Part shown: positions 16,020 through 26,800 of the stretch, piece by piece
Layout: every line of letters starts with the position of its first letter
Numbering within the stretch: position 1 is the first letter of the stretch
Assembly (NCBI GenBank): GCA_039030395.1
Contig: JBCCEF010000010.1
Span: 62,001 to 126,000, forward strand
Length of the DNA: 64,000 nucleotides
Direction of reading: 5' to 3'
Origin: Acidobacteriota bacterium
GTDB lineage: Bacteria > Acidobacteriota > Thermoanaerobaculia > Multivoradales > JBCCEF01
The notes under the pieces: generated by a model
Seen by the model: the letters and a program-made list of their open reading frames with translations, nothing else
Databases searched by the model: none
Told to the model about the DNA's origin: nothing
Program-made: the position numbers and the translations under genes

Positions 16020-19000
16020 ATGAATCCGAAGAATTTCCCCAGTCCCCGATGGCTGGTCGCGATCGCGCTGTTGAGCGCGGTCTGTTCGGCTGGAGCCCTT
16101 GGCGCTGAAGAGGAGCGCGAAGAGCTGGTCGCAGAGCGCACCGTTTACATGAAGACCTTCGACAATCACGACGGCACCAAGACCCAACACATTGGACTCG
16201 AGCCGTTGCACTACCAGTCCGAGAGCGGTGGGACCTTCGAGGTGATCGATCCGCGGCTGGTGGAAGAGGCCGGCTGGCAGAACGATGCCAATTCCTTTTC
16301 GGTGCGGTTGCCGCAGCAACTCGGGGCCGGTGACTCTGTGGAGCTGAAAGGCGGCGCCCTTCGCTGGCGGCCGGGAGTGCTCTATGCCCGTACCCTTTCC
16401 GGTGCCGAGATCGCGATTGCGGAGGCGGCGCCAGCCTGGGGCTCGCGCTTTGAGGAGTTCGAGAACATCGTCATCTATCCGGACCTCTATCCGGGAATGG
16501 ACCTCTTGGCGGAGGTGCGTGGTGGCACGTTGAACCTGTCCTTTCGTTTCACCGAGTGGGCCTTCTCCCTGGCGCCGGAGCAAATTGCTTCCTTCGAGCT
16601 GGAGGCGGATTTCGAAGTGAACGATCCCGCTCTGCTCGAGGAGGTGGACACTCGGGCGGCAGAGGGAGAGACCTTTGAAGAGATCCCGCTTTACTTCGGT
16701 CAACCCGATGATGAGTTTGTGATTGCTCTCTTCGGCCTGCCGGACGCTACGGAGCATGAGTTGGAGACCTACGCGGATGCCTTGCGCCGGGAGGAAGAAG
16801 CGGAAGCCGCTTCGGCGCCGGAGACCTGGCGTTCCAATACCTTCCACTGGCTGCAGACCGGGCGTTTGGTACACCACTTCTACTATCCGAAGGCGCCGAC
16901 CTTCGGCCCCGGTTGGGGAACCGGCAGTACGACCGCCGCGCTCATTGCCAGCTTTCGCTTCGTGATGATCGATGGCCCGCGTCAGCGGCGCTATTTCACC
17001 GCGGCCTATTCGCCGGCGAATTTTGGCCGCCGTGACGCCGGGGCCCCGGCGATCGGTGTGACCAGCCGCTGTGCCGTGGCGGGCAAGGGGTGCCAGCTTT
17101 TCTGGAATTACATCGCCGCCGGCAAGGGCGATGGCAGGGCCCGGCGGGCCTTTGTCTTTTTCCCGGGTATGAAGCCGATGCTCGATGCGATCCGCGCCGC
17201 GGGGCCGGACATGACCATTCTCGACGTGCAGGTCGGCTTTGACCAGCAATTGGCCAAACCGCCGGGATCGGTGGCCATCCGGACCGATGAAATCATTGCC
17301 CACCGTGCCCTGCCGTGGATGTTCAAGGATGGCTATGCGATCAAGGTGCACGACTGGCCGACCATCGTGCCCCATCCCTATAACCAGCAGTTGCGGACCG
17401 TTTCCAACGGCTGGATCAAGACCGCGACCTGGTCGCCCTTGAGCGGCCGGTCGCGCACCGTGAAAGTCGACGGCGACGACCTCACCTTCGGCAGCTTGAT
17501 GCATACCGCCAATGGCTCATCGCGAACCGCGGCGACGGACCTTCGCAAGCTACTCGCCGGCAATGACCACCCGATGACGGTCATCCTGGCGTTGCCCTAC
17601 GACCGGACGCCCTGCACCGTCTGCACCTCGAATCATCCGGATGCGGCGGTGCAGGCGTTGAACGGGGACTACCGGGTCGGGGCCGTCTTCTATGAGCTGG
17701 CGTTGGAGGTGACGACCACCAACAAGCCGATTCGTGACGCTCAGGTGACGGCGCAGAGCGTCGTCTCGGGCGGCGACCGCCTCTACCCCGGCGAAACCCT
17801 CGCCTGGGATTTGGAGATGACCCAGTATTCCGGTCCGGCGGATGTTCTGGAATTCATCGAGCCGAAGTGGGATCCGAAGTACTTCGACATTTGGACGACC
17901 GATCCCGCCACCGGCGCTGCGCTGAACGCTCCGAGGCTTTCGCAGGTGGGGGACAAGGTGCGGGTGCATGTGAGGTGGAAGCGCGCCGACCCGAAGCTTT
18001 ACGACAAGGTGGAGAGACTGGTGTTCTACGGAGGATTCCAGAGCGGTACTCGCTTTCTCGGCAAGGTGGAGATCCCGGTTTTGCTCTTCGGGCCGGTGGC
18101 GCAGCCGACGATCACCCAACTCCACTCGGTGCTCGAGGACGACATTCCGTCGGCGATGACCTTGGCCGAGATCAAGCTGCCCGCCACACCCCTCAAAGCA
18201 ACGGCCTGGGCCGAGGCCGAGCTGCGGTGGTTGAGCGGACCGACCAAGGCTCCAAAGGAGGGTGTGCATTGGGTGAGGAGGAATGCCACCACCGGCACGG
18301 ATGGCTGGGTGGACGTGTATCCGGATCAGTTCAAGCCCGGCATACACACCCTGGAACTCACCCCTTGCCTGAAGCCCACCGGAACGAATGGGCCGGTCCA
18401 TTGCCAGACGGCCCGCAAGCAGCAAATGACTCTGGAGGTGCGCGCCGCGGCTTCGCCACCGCCGACTCCGAAGCCGGAGATCGACTTCGTCAGTCCCTGG
18501 AGTATCGACAACCCCTCCGGTGGCCCGGTGACCGTGTCGATCTTCGGCAGCGATGTCGGTGGTGCCTCGTCTGGAACCGCCGTGACCATCCCGCAGGTGG
18601 TGACCAACGCTACGCCCCTGGCGGGTTCGACGGCGTCTCGCACCAACATTTCGGCGTCTCTTTCGGCGTCCGGGGTGTGTGGCCCGCGGCAATTGCGATT
18701 GACCACCGCCGGTGGCAGCGACGTGCATTTCTTCAACGTCACCCGGCCCTTCCAGGGAAGTCCCAACCACTTCGCCACGGAAGCCGAGGCGGGCACGCGG
18801 AGCGGGTTGCGGAATCTTTCCTTTCCGGAAGCCTCGGGGGGCAAGGCGGTGGGGCCGGGCTTGGCCGACGTGAAGAGCAGCGCCACCTTCAAGATGCAGG
18901 TGCCCGCCACTTCTTCGAACTATCAGCTCTACGTGCTCTATCGCACGCCGGGATCGGTTACGGCGCGGGCGAATGCCACGATCAAACTTCCCGGAGCGGC

Positions 19001-19229
19001 CGGTTCGACGATCGCCGTGGCGCTTCCGGCGACCAGCGGCAAGGACTTCAAACTGGCGTCCCTCTACGACTTTAGACAGTCGAAGCCGCCGAGCACCTTT
19101 GCCCTCCAGGCGGGGCAGACCTACCAGGTGATCCTGTCGACCCGGACCGGCCAAGACTTTCCGATCGTCGACATGCTGATTCTCAGCGATGGCTCGCTAC
19201 CACCGACGCTGGCGGAGCTTTGCCGCTAG
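16020..19229 (+). CDS. Large secreted protein of unknown function with an RHS-like N-terminal region, TIG-like and CBM-like C-terminal modules
   Basis: A 1069-residue exported protein. Signal peptide residues 1-29 (hydrophobic core VAIALLSAVCSAGALG). Residues about 35-200 (KTFDNHDGTKTQHIGLEPLHYQ...) recall the N-terminal segment that precedes repeats in some RHS/WapA-type surface proteins, but no YD repeats or toxin domain follow. The middle region is unrecognised. About residues 820-900 look like an IPT/TIG Ig-like fold (EIDFVSPWSIDNPSGGPVTVSIFG) and the last 150 residues resemble a carbohydrate-binding jelly roll (FATEAEAGTRSGLRNLSFP ... FPIVDMLILSD). GAGAGGTGAG precedes the ATG. It has its own sigma54-like promoter. 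Its 3' end overlaps the convergent kinase gene by 47 nt. No catalytic motif was found; a structural, adhesive or glycan-binding role is only a guess. Confidence 0.85.
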   Translation: MNPKNFPSPRWLVAIALLSAVCSAGALGAEEEREELVAERTVYMKTFDNHDGTKTQHIGLEPLHYQSESGGTFEVIDPRLVEEAGWQNDANSFSVRLPQQLGAGDSVELKGGALRWRPGVLYARTLSGAEIAIAEAAPAWGSRFEEFENIVIYPDLYPGMDLLAEVRGGTLNLSFRFTEWAFSLAPEQIASFELEADFEVNDPALLEEVDTRAAEGETFEEIPLYFGQPDDEFVIALFGLPDATEHELETYADALRREEEAEAASAPETWRSNTFHWLQTGRLVHHFYYPKAPTFGPGWGTGSTTAALIASFRFVMIDGPRQRRYFTAAYSPANFGRRDAGAPAIGVTSRCAVAGKGCQLFWNYIAAGKGDGRARRAFVFFPGMKPMLDAIRAAGPDMTILDVQVGFDQQLAKPPGSVAIRTDEIIAHRALPWMFKDGYAIKVHDWPTIVPHPYNQQLRTVSNGWIKTATWSPLSGRSRTVKVDGDDLTFGSLMHTANGSSRTAATDLRKLLAGNDHPMTVILALPYDRTPCTVCTSNHPDAAVQALNGDYRVGAVFYELALEVTTTNKPIRDAQVTAQSVVSGGDRLYPGETLAWDLEMTQYSGPADVLEFIEPKWDPKYFDIWTTDPATGAALNAPRLSQVGDKVRVHVRWKRADPKLYDKVERLVFYGGFQSGTRFLGKVEIPVLLFGPVAQPTITQLHSVLEDDIPSAMTLAEIKLPATPLKATAWAEAELRWLSGPTKAPKEGVHWVRRNATTGTDGWVDVYPDQFKPGIHTLELTPCLKPTGTNGPVHCQTARKQQMTLEVRAAASPPPTPKPEIDFVSPWSIDNPSGGPVTVSIFGSDVGGASSGTAVTIPQVVTNATPLAGSTASRTNISASLSASGVCGPRQLRLTTAGGSDVHFFNVTRPFQGSPNHFATEAEAGTRSGLRNLSFPEASGGKAVGPGLADVKSSATFKMQVPATSSNYQLYVLYRTPGSVTARANATIKLPGAAGSTIAVALPATSGKDFKLASLYDFRQSKPPSTFALQAGQTYQVILSTRTGQDFPIVDMLILSDGSLPPTLAELCR

Positions 19230-22200
19230 CTGGATCGCGGACGGCGAGCAGGGGGTTGAGCCGGTAGGCCTCCTGCAAGTCCTTCTCGGCCTCTGCTGCG
19301 AGGGTGGCGCGATCCGTCACCCTCGCCAAGGCCAGCTTCAGCTCGCCCCGGGCCGCCAGTAGTGCCGGATGATTGCGGTGAACCGCCAGCGCTTCGTCCA
19401 GCGTCCGCCGGCCATCGGCCCACCGGACCGATGCCTGGTCCTCGAGGGATCCTTGAAGCTGTCGTAACTCCGCGTACACCAGGCTGGTCTCGGCATCCGC
19501 CGGTCGAATGGCCAGGGCCTCTTCGAGCCGGCGTTCCGCCTCGGCGAGCAAATGAGCCCGTCGCTCGGGGTCGGCTCCCATCGGCCGGGCCCGGTGGAGC
19601 GCCACCTGCGCGAGGGTTCGGCGAGCGGTGACCGATTCGCCGTCGATCGCCAGCGCTTCGGTGGCCCTCTCGATGGCCTTCGCGAGGGCTTCCTCGCCGC
19701 TTCCCTGAGCGAGGCGCCGGCGGGCGTCTGCCTCCAGCCACCAGATGTTTGCCAGCTCCGCCAAGCCGGCGGCGTACCGTGGATTGCGTTCGAGGGCCGC
19801 GCCGTAGCGTCGGCGGGCCGTTGCCAGCGCCGGCGAAGGGTCGGCGCCGGTGAGCAGGGCGTAGCGGGCGCGGACTTGCTCCACGCGACCCATGTTGACG
19901 TGCGGTTGAAAGGCCCGTTCGTTCAGGCGGACGGTGTTTTGAAGCGCTTCGTTGGCCCGGTCGAGCTGTAGTTCGGGATCGCGGCCGTGAGACACCTCCC
20001 AGCGCGCCTGATACATGCTCGCCTGGCCCCGATTGTTGTAGGCCGAGGCGTAGTTGGGGTGGACTTCCAGGCTGCTGGCGAAGGCCTCTTCCGCCTGGCG
20101 GAAGGACTCGCTGGGGTCCTCTCCGCGGCCCATCGCCGCCTGGCCCAGATCCATCAGAGCGATGCCCAGATTGTTGCGGGCATAGGCGTTCTCCGGGTTG
20201 AGGGCGAGGGCTCTCGCATAGGCATCGACGGCCGCCCGCAGGCTGTCCCGGGCATCGAGCCCGCGCGAACTCTCATGGCGGGCGCGGAAAGTGTGGGAGC
20301 GTCCGAGGTTGTTCAGGGCATAGCCGTAGTCCGGATCGCGGGCGAGAGCGTCTTCCAGCGAGGCGATGGCTTGGTCGAGGGAGGCCGTGGGATCTGCCCC
20401 GCTGCCCATCTCGACGAGGGCACGCCGGTTGAGGATGTTGCCCTGGTGGTTGAGGAGCAGGGTCGGATCGTCGGCCAGACCGATCCCGGTGCGCGTGGCT
20501 TCGAGGGCGGCATCGAGATCCGGCAGCGGATCTTCGCCGATCTGACTGCGGTGCAGGGCCCGGTCGTTGAACACGCCTGCCAGACGCTGCCAGCCGCGTG
20601 GACCCGAGGGATCGAGTTCCACCGCCCGGCGCGCATGGTGTTCCGCCCGGGCAGAGGCCGCGGAGCGGTCCTCGCCGCGCACGGCGAGCTGTTCCGCGCG
20701 GATGGTCCAGAGGGTCGCGATGCCGGTTTCGAGAAGCGCCCGATCCGGTTCAACGGCAATGCCGGCACGGCAGTCCGCCAGGGCCCTCGACTGCACCGCC
20801 TCCACATCGCCACCGCGGCCGTAGACCTCCATCTCCATGCGCTTGCCTCCGAGGTCGCACAGCCGCAGGTGGATGTCGCTGGCGCTGGGAGCGATCTCCA
20901 TCGCCCGCCGGTAGTCGCCCTCGGCCTGATCGAAGGCCGCCGCTGCCTCCTCCGGTTGGCCGGACATGCGTAGCCCATCGCCGGCCGTCGCCTTCACATC
21001 ACCGCTCAGGATGGCTGCCTCGAACAGCCAGGGCGCCTCTTCCAAAGCTGCCGCCGCGGCGGCCGCGGCGGTGGGGGAGTCGTCGCCGTAGAAGGCGATC
21101 AGTCCTTCGAGGTAGGCCGGTACGGTGACGGCGCTGCCGCGGCTCGCCGCGAGGAACTCCAGCGCCGGGTCGCGCAGTTCCTCGGCCGCCTGGGCCAGCG
21201 CCGTCTCACGGGCGACGCGGTGGCCGATTCCGCGGGCGATCCGTACGGCCCGTTCGTACTGACGGCCGTAGACCAAGCCGAGGGCGAAGGCCGCTTCGGG
21301 CGGACGATAGCCGCTCTTCCAGGCTTGATCGAGGGGTGGCCGCGCGGCGTCGATCCGGCCGAGGGCGAGGTGGCCGCGGCCGATGGCGTGGAGGGCAGGT
21401 CCGCGGATGGCGGCCGCGGTGGTCTGCGCCTCCACCTCCAGCTCCGCCACCCGCTGCCGCACGCGGTCTCGCTCCGCGCGAATATCGTGAGCGGGGCTCA
21501 TGTGCGAGGCCCTCATCAGCCATTCCAAATCCTTCACCTCGGCGGTGAATCGTTGCGCCGCCTGCGCCTCCTGGAGCGACTGCCAGCGGGCGTAGAGGGT
21601 GTAAGAACCGAGGGCCACCAGGGCGCCGGCCGCCAGGGCGATCACCGCCGCCACGTTGCGGTGCTTGCGAAACTTCTTGGCGAGGTGATAAGCGAGGGTG
21701 GGGGCCTGGGCGGCGATCGGCTCGCCGTCGAGGAAGCAGTGCAGTTCCTCGGCCAGGGCGCGGGCCGAAGGGTAGCGCCGGCCCGGGTTCTTCTCCAGGC
21801 ACTTGAGGGTGATGACTTCCAGGTCCCGCGGCAGGTTCGATCGGTGGCGGCGAAGAGCCGTGGGTTCCTGATGCAGGGTCTTGAGCAGCAGGTCCGTCTG
21901 CCCGCCCTCGAACACCGGTTGTCCGGTCAGCACCTGGTAGAGGGTGGCGCCGAGGCCGTAGACGTCGCTTCGCCGGTCGACCAGCGCGCTGTCTCCCTCC
22001 GCCTGCTCCGGAGCCATGAACGGCGGCGTGCCGAGGACCGCACCATCCACCGTCCAGCGGGTGGCGCCGTCGACCTGATGGACCAAGCCGAAATCCACCA
22101 CGTAGGGATGGAACGTCGCGTCGCGCCCGCTCTCGCGGGTCTCCTCCACCAGGATGTTTCCGGGTTTGAGATCGCGGTGGATCAGGCCGGTGCGATGGGC

Positions 22201-22530
22201 TTCGTGCACCGCCGCGGCCACCTGCGCCATCGCCCGCACCCGCTGTTTGAGGGACATGCGCGGTGCGACCTCGTCGAGCGGCAGCCCCTCGATGCACTGC
22301 ATGGCGATGTAGGGGTTCTCCGGGTTGGCTCCCACTTCGTACACCCGGCAGATGTGCGGATGGTCGAGCCGTGCCTGGGCACGCGCCTCCCGTAGCAGTC
22401 GGCCGGCGGCCTCTTCGCTGTAGGACCGCAGAACCTTGAGAGCCACGTGGCGTTCGAGCAGGGGATCCCAGACCTTGTAGACCTCTCCCATGCCGCCGCG
22501 GCCGAGAACGGTGCCCGTTTCGTATCTCAT
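19183..22530 (-). CDS. Membrane Ser/Thr protein kinase (PknB type) with C-terminal TPR array
   Basis: A 1115-residue Hanks-type kinase. Kinase domain about 5-270: glycine loop GRGGMGEV (10-17), invariant Lys32, catalytic HRDLKPGN (118-125), DFG at 146-148 and APEQ in the activation segment. One transmembrane helix lies at about 291-313, then about 800 residues of helical TPR repeats (many NLG and YASAYNNRG-type turns) that would face the periplasm. ATG 22530 has AAGGAG upstream and starts right before the glycine loop; a further-upstream in-frame ATG at 22599 adds residues unlike a kinase. The adjacent FHA regulator is a natural downstream partner, since FHA binds phosphothreonine; that link is inferred. 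It could equally sense through its TPRs and act elsewhere. Confidence 0.93.
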   Translation of the reverse strand: MRYETGTVLGRGGMGEVYKVWDPLLERHVALKVLRSYSEEAAGRLLREARAQARLDHPHICRVYEVGANPENPYIAMQCIEGLPLDEVAPRMSLKQRVRAMAQVAAAVHEAHRTGLIHRDLKPGNILVEETRESGRDATFHPYVVDFGLVHQVDGATRWTVDGAVLGTPPFMAPEQAEGDSALVDRRSDVYGLGATLYQVLTGQPVFEGGQTDLLLKTLHQEPTALRRHRSNLPRDLEVITLKCLEKNPGRRYPSARALAEELHCFLDGEPIAAQAPTLAYHLAKKFRKHRNVAAVIALAAGALVALGSYTLYARWQSLQEAQAAQRFTAEVKDLEWLMRASHMSPAHDIRAERDRVRQRVAELEVEAQTTAAAIRGPALHAIGRGHLALGRIDAARPPLDQAWKSGYRPPEAAFALGLVYGRQYERAVRIARGIGHRVARETALAQAAEELRDPALEFLAASRGSAVTVPAYLEGLIAFYGDDSPTAAAAAAAALEEAPWLFEAAILSGDVKATAGDGLRMSGQPEEAAAAFDQAEGDYRRAMEIAPSASDIHLRLCDLGGKRMEMEVYGRGGDVEAVQSRALADCRAGIAVEPDRALLETGIATLWTIRAEQLAVRGEDRSAASARAEHHARRAVELDPSGPRGWQRLAGVFNDRALHRSQIGEDPLPDLDAALEATRTGIGLADDPTLLLNHQGNILNRRALVEMGSGADPTASLDQAIASLEDALARDPDYGYALNNLGRSHTFRARHESSRGLDARDSLRAAVDAYARALALNPENAYARNNLGIALMDLGQAAMGRGEDPSESFRQAEEAFASSLEVHPNYASAYNNRGQASMYQARWEVSHGRDPELQLDRANEALQNTVRLNERAFQPHVNMGRVEQVRARYALLTGADPSPALATARRRYGAALERNPRYAAGLAELANIWWLEADARRRLAQGSGEEALAKAIERATEALAIDGESVTARRTLAQVALHRARPMGADPERRAHLLAEAERRLEEALAIRPADAETSLVYAELRQLQGSLEDQASVRWADGRRTLDEALAVHRNHPALLAARGELKLALARVTDRATLAAEAEKDLQEAYRLNPLLAVRDPASGKAPPASVVASHR

Positions 22531-22627
22531 GGACGCTCCTTCGGAGGATGTCTCGGAGTACCTATGCCTTGTGAGCGAGCCTAGCAGCCGTCCCGGCACG
22601 CTGTGTCCTCAGGCGCCGTGGGGGCGA

Positions 22628-22633
22628 TAAAGT
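22628..22633 (+). promoter_or_regulatory. -10-like hexamer TAAAGT, 9 nt before ATG 22643
   Basis: TAAAGT ends 9 nt before the start codon, so transcription would begin at or just before the ATG; no Shine-Dalgarno is present. One of a set of similarly placed hexamers in this window. Confidence 0.4.
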
Positions 22634-22642
22634 TGCCCGGCT

Positions 22643-23620
22643 ATGAAGAAAAAAGTGCTGCCGATTCTCGCCCTGTTCCCCTGCATGATCCTGTTCGGCA
22701 TGATCGTGGGGGGAGTGATCGTCGCCCGATTCATGGATCGCTCGCCGGACGGCTGGACCCAGATCGCCGACTTTCTCGGCGGTGTGATGTTGGGAGGCTT
22801 CGTCGGCCTGGTGCTGTCGGTGGTGCTGGCCTTCGTTGTGTCGCCGCGCGGCATGCTGAAGACCGCCGCGGCGGCGGCCCTCGGCTTCGTCCTGGTGTTC
22901 GCCTGGGCGCGGTGGACCCAGCCGAAGCGCGAGATCGATCATCGCGACTCGACGCCCTCCGTTGCGAAACCGACGCCGCAGCCGACGCAGGGCACCGAAC
23001 CGGCGATCAGCGCGCCGCCGGAGTCCAGTCCGACAGCCGCCGTGGAGCCGCTAGCGGCGGCATCGACGAGCTTGCCGTGCGAGCCCGCCGCGGACAGGGA
23101 GGCCTTCGCCTTCAGCGGCTCTCTGCGGGCCGGCGAGGGCTACCGCGCGACCTTCGGCCCGGGCTGGGAAGTCGCTCTGGAGCCGTTGGCTACCGACCCC
23201 GGGGGCGCCGGGCGCGGCTGGGAGATTCGGGTGCTCGATCCCTCCTCGACGGCTCCGCCCGACGCCCGATCGTCTCGCCCGGAGGCGGAGCGCGACCTGG
23301 CGCGCTGGACTCCGCCCTTGCGGGGACCCAGCCCACGGCGGATCGAGGCGTCGCACTTCGTGGTTGACGGTCAGCCGAAGGACGGTCGGGTGAATGCGCC
23401 GCAGCGCCAGCGCTTCTTTCTCTTCTCGCCGGAAGTCGGCCGCACCATCGGGGTCAACGGCAACCCACCGACGGCCGAGGAGGTCGAGCGGATTTCCGCC
23501 TTCGGTCGCGGCGGCCTGGTGTTGACGGAGATGGATTGGGCCGACTCCGGAGAGTCTGGCGGTTTTCGCCGTATCGCCTTCGACGGCTGCATCACCTGGC
23601 CGCGCGGCTTCGGGTCGTAG
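22643..23620 (+). CDS. Membrane-anchored protein of unknown function
   Basis: A 325-residue protein with three hydrophobic segments in the first 95 residues (ILALFPCMILFGMIVGGVIV; GGVMLGGFVGLVLSVVLAFV; ALGFVLVFAWARW), a Pro/Thr/Glu-rich linker (about 100-145) and a soluble C-terminal domain of about 170 residues containing FAFSGSLRAGEGYRATFGPGWEV and a Cys in FDGCITWP. No known family recognised. It diverges from the kinase gene with 112 nt between start codons and may share that promoter region. No Shine-Dalgarno is seen. Confidence 0.72.
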   Translation: MKKKVLPILALFPCMILFGMIVGGVIVARFMDRSPDGWTQIADFLGGVMLGGFVGLVLSVVLAFVVSPRGMLKTAAAAALGFVLVFAWARWTQPKREIDHRDSTPSVAKPTPQPTQGTEPAISAPPESSPTAAVEPLAAASTSLPCEPAADREAFAFSGSLRAGEGYRATFGPGWEVALEPLATDPGGAGRGWEIRVLDPSSTAPPDARSSRPEAERDLARWTPPLRGPSPRRIEASHFVVDGQPKDGRVNAPQRQRFFLFSPEVGRTIGVNGNPPTAEEVERISAFGRGGLVLTEMDWADSGESGGFRRIAFDGCITWPRGFGS

Positions 23621-23820
23621 GGACCCCGCGCGGCGACTGAGATCGGTCCGCCCCGAATCACTCCGCACAGATTCGTTGGCAGGTTTTTCCTCCTTTTCTC
23701 GTCTAGGGGAGTCGGAACCGGTGTGTTTGCCGCACCGCTCCGCGAGCCCCGTGTCCGCTGGCCGATCGGCGGTCGGTGGATATGGGGACGCTCCACTCTC
23801 TGGATTCCGCGAGGTGAACC

Positions 23821-26800
23821 ATGACCAAGACGACGTTGCTCTTTCTGTTGATCGCCTGCCTGTTCTGGACCACCGGAACGATGGGCGCTGAATTCTCGCC
23901 GCAGCTCGAGATCGAAGGCCTCCATACGCTGCGCTACACCCCCGACGATCACGGCGCTCTTTCTTTCCGGATCGATCGCGCGACCCGCCTCTCATCGCAA
24001 GATCTGGTCGGTCTGTTGGCCGATCAGCTCGATATCAGTGACGAAGCGCACTGGATCGAGATCGGCCGTCAGGGCGAGATGGTTCGTTTCCAGCAGCTTC
24101 ACCAGGGAGTACCCGTCGTCGGTGCGCAATTGGTTCTGTGGGAGTCCGAGGGCTCCGTCCACGCCGCCGTCGGACGCGTGAGCGACGTCTGGGGGATCGA
24201 TCCCGTCCCGTCGATCGCCGCCGAGGAGGCGGTCGCCTTCGCCCTGGATGGGCTCCATGACGAGCTGGTGGAACCGGTGGAAGTGGCAGATCTGATCACC
24301 CCACCGGAACCGGAACTCTTCGTCCTGTCGACGGATTCGACCTACGACCCGGAGAGCATGGCTCTCGTCTATCGGGTCTTTCTCGATCTGCCGGAAATCT
24401 TCGGAGGCATGGAGGCGATGGTGCGTGCCGATTCCGGCGAGTTGGTGCAGCTTATCCGGGCGGCGCGGCCGGCCTTTGGCGACGGCCACACCTACTACTC
24501 CGGGTACAAACAGTTTGAAGTCGATTTCAATAGCGCAAACCCCTTTCCCTACTCGCTGACGACACCACAGCTCGACATGGACACTCGAGAAATGGCTTAC
24601 GCCACCGGCAATCCTCAGTGGAATTCCAACGAGGTCACCAGCTTGGTCCACACCTTCGGCGCTCCGGAGCACGGTGTTCCGCTGGAGATCCACTGGGCGA
24701 CACAGGAGTTTCTCGATTATCTGAAGACCATCCACCTCTACGACCTGACTCTGCATCTCCCCGGCACGCTGACGTCCTACGCGAACTGCGGCAACGAGCC
24801 GGACAACGCTTCGGCCAGTCCCAGCAACAGCTCCATTTGCTATGGAAATCGCACCGCGACCGGCAACTCTTTCGCCACCGTGGACGTGATCGGTCACGAG
24901 ATCGCTCATCTGATGACCGCGGCGACTTCGAACCTCATCTATGCCGGCGAATCCGGAGCTTTGAACGAGTCGTTCTCGGACATTTTGGGCCGGCTGCTCG
25001 AAGACGCGGTCTCCTCGACCTCGAACTGGACGATTGCGGAACAGTCGGGCAACTTCGTCCGCTCCATGGGCACCCCCAAGGTGGTGGGGCATCCCGATAC
25101 CTACCAAGGTCAGAACTGGTATGTGGGCAACGACACGATGGTCGAGGTTCACACCAATTCGGGAGTTCAGAACTTTTGGTTCTATCTCCTGGCCCAGGGC
25201 GAGCAGAGCGGTCTCGTCACCATCGACGGGATCCCGACCCATCCGGTGGTCAACGTCCAGGGAATCGGACTGCTCAAGGCGGGAAGGATCGCGGTGCAGA
25301 ACCAGATGAACCTTCCCAACAGTGCCACCTTTTCGCAATCGGCCGCCGGTAGCCTGCTGCAAGCCAGCTTGCTCTACGGCAGCTATACGCCGGAACACCG
25401 CTCGACGCACGACGCCTGGTACGGCGCCGGGGTGGAACCGCAACCGTTCTCCGGCGACGTCATCTACCCGGAAAACGGAGTGGTGGATGTGCCCGCCGGG
25501 GTGGTGACGTTGCGTTGGCTGGTGGGGAACGACGTGGGGGTGTGGGATGTCGAGATCTCTACCACTCCCGATATGCAGACGATCGTGGCGAGTGGCCAGA
25601 CGGCCCAAACGGAAACCACCAACGGGGTCACCCAGGCGCTCTATGAGTTCGGCGATGCGCAAAAGGACGTGACCTACTACTGGCGCGTACGCAGCGGCTT
25701 TCCGAACGCCTTTGGCGAGACCAAGAGCTGGCGCGACCTCCATACCTTCACCGCCGATCTCGAGGCCCCCACGCCCATCGGCCCGATGGGACCGGCGGAT
25801 ACCCGAACGGGGCTCTGGTATCCCTGGGGATTGGACTTCTCTTGGGAGCACGAGGAGGACGCTCAGTACGAGGTGCAGATATGGGAGACCTCAGGCGCCG
25901 GTTGCCCGGAGCCGAGCACGCTGCTGATCGATCAGCCCGGCATGCCGGCGGTCGGGAATCCCGCTCCCGGGGACCCGGTGACGCACACCTTCCATCTGCC
26001 GGTTTCGAGCACCCTGTGCTGGCGGGTGCGCGCCCAGACCGTCGATGGCTCGAACAACGTGATCTACAGTGAGTGGTCCCCGTCCAGCCATTTCAGTACC
26101 GACCTGCCGGCGGTGACCGCACAGGCGCCGGTGGCGGGCGCCGTCGTCGACCCGTGGACCCTGACCTTCAACTACGACGCTCCCCCCTTCGCTCAGGAGG
26201 TGCGGGTCGAAATCGGCCTCAAGAACCCGATCAACACGGACGGCCTCGACAAGTACTGCACCGATCCGGCGAAGTTCGAACCGGACATCGACCCCTACGG
26301 TACCTGGTCCGTGCGCAACGTTTGTTTTGCCGCCAACGAGCACAATCCATCCGGCAGTCTGACGGTGCCGATTCCCCCTCGCTGGGAACCGGAGGCGCCT
26401 CAGAAGGGCTTTTATTCGCCCACCAATCCCCACACTCCCTGGCTCCACGAATATCGGCTCTATGTTTGGGGCCCGGAGGTGGGCTGGGCCGCGACGGTGG
26501 ACGGTTCCGCCCTTGGCGAACAGGGCGCCACCTCGAAGAAGGAAACCTTCCGAACGGACGGCTTCAGCAAGTTTGCTCCGGTGGTGGGGATCTTCAAAGA
26601 CCCGGCGCGCAACCGCCTCGACAACCTCGGGACCTACGCCGGAATCCACACCGCGGCGCCGGTTTTCGACCTCGACCTGTACCAGGACAAGCCGGAGTCG
26701 GAAACCGTTACGGTGGCCTGGCAGGAGGTGCCTGGAGCGGAGGGCTACGTGGTCAAAGTGATCACCTTCTGGGACGAAAAAGCGCTTTCGTCCGATGCCC

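Noticed and set aside
17550-19154. Long antisense open frame across the 1069-aa secreted protein gene
   Set aside because: The sense frame has a signal peptide, SD and promoter; the antisense translation is low-complexity and Arg/Gly-rich.
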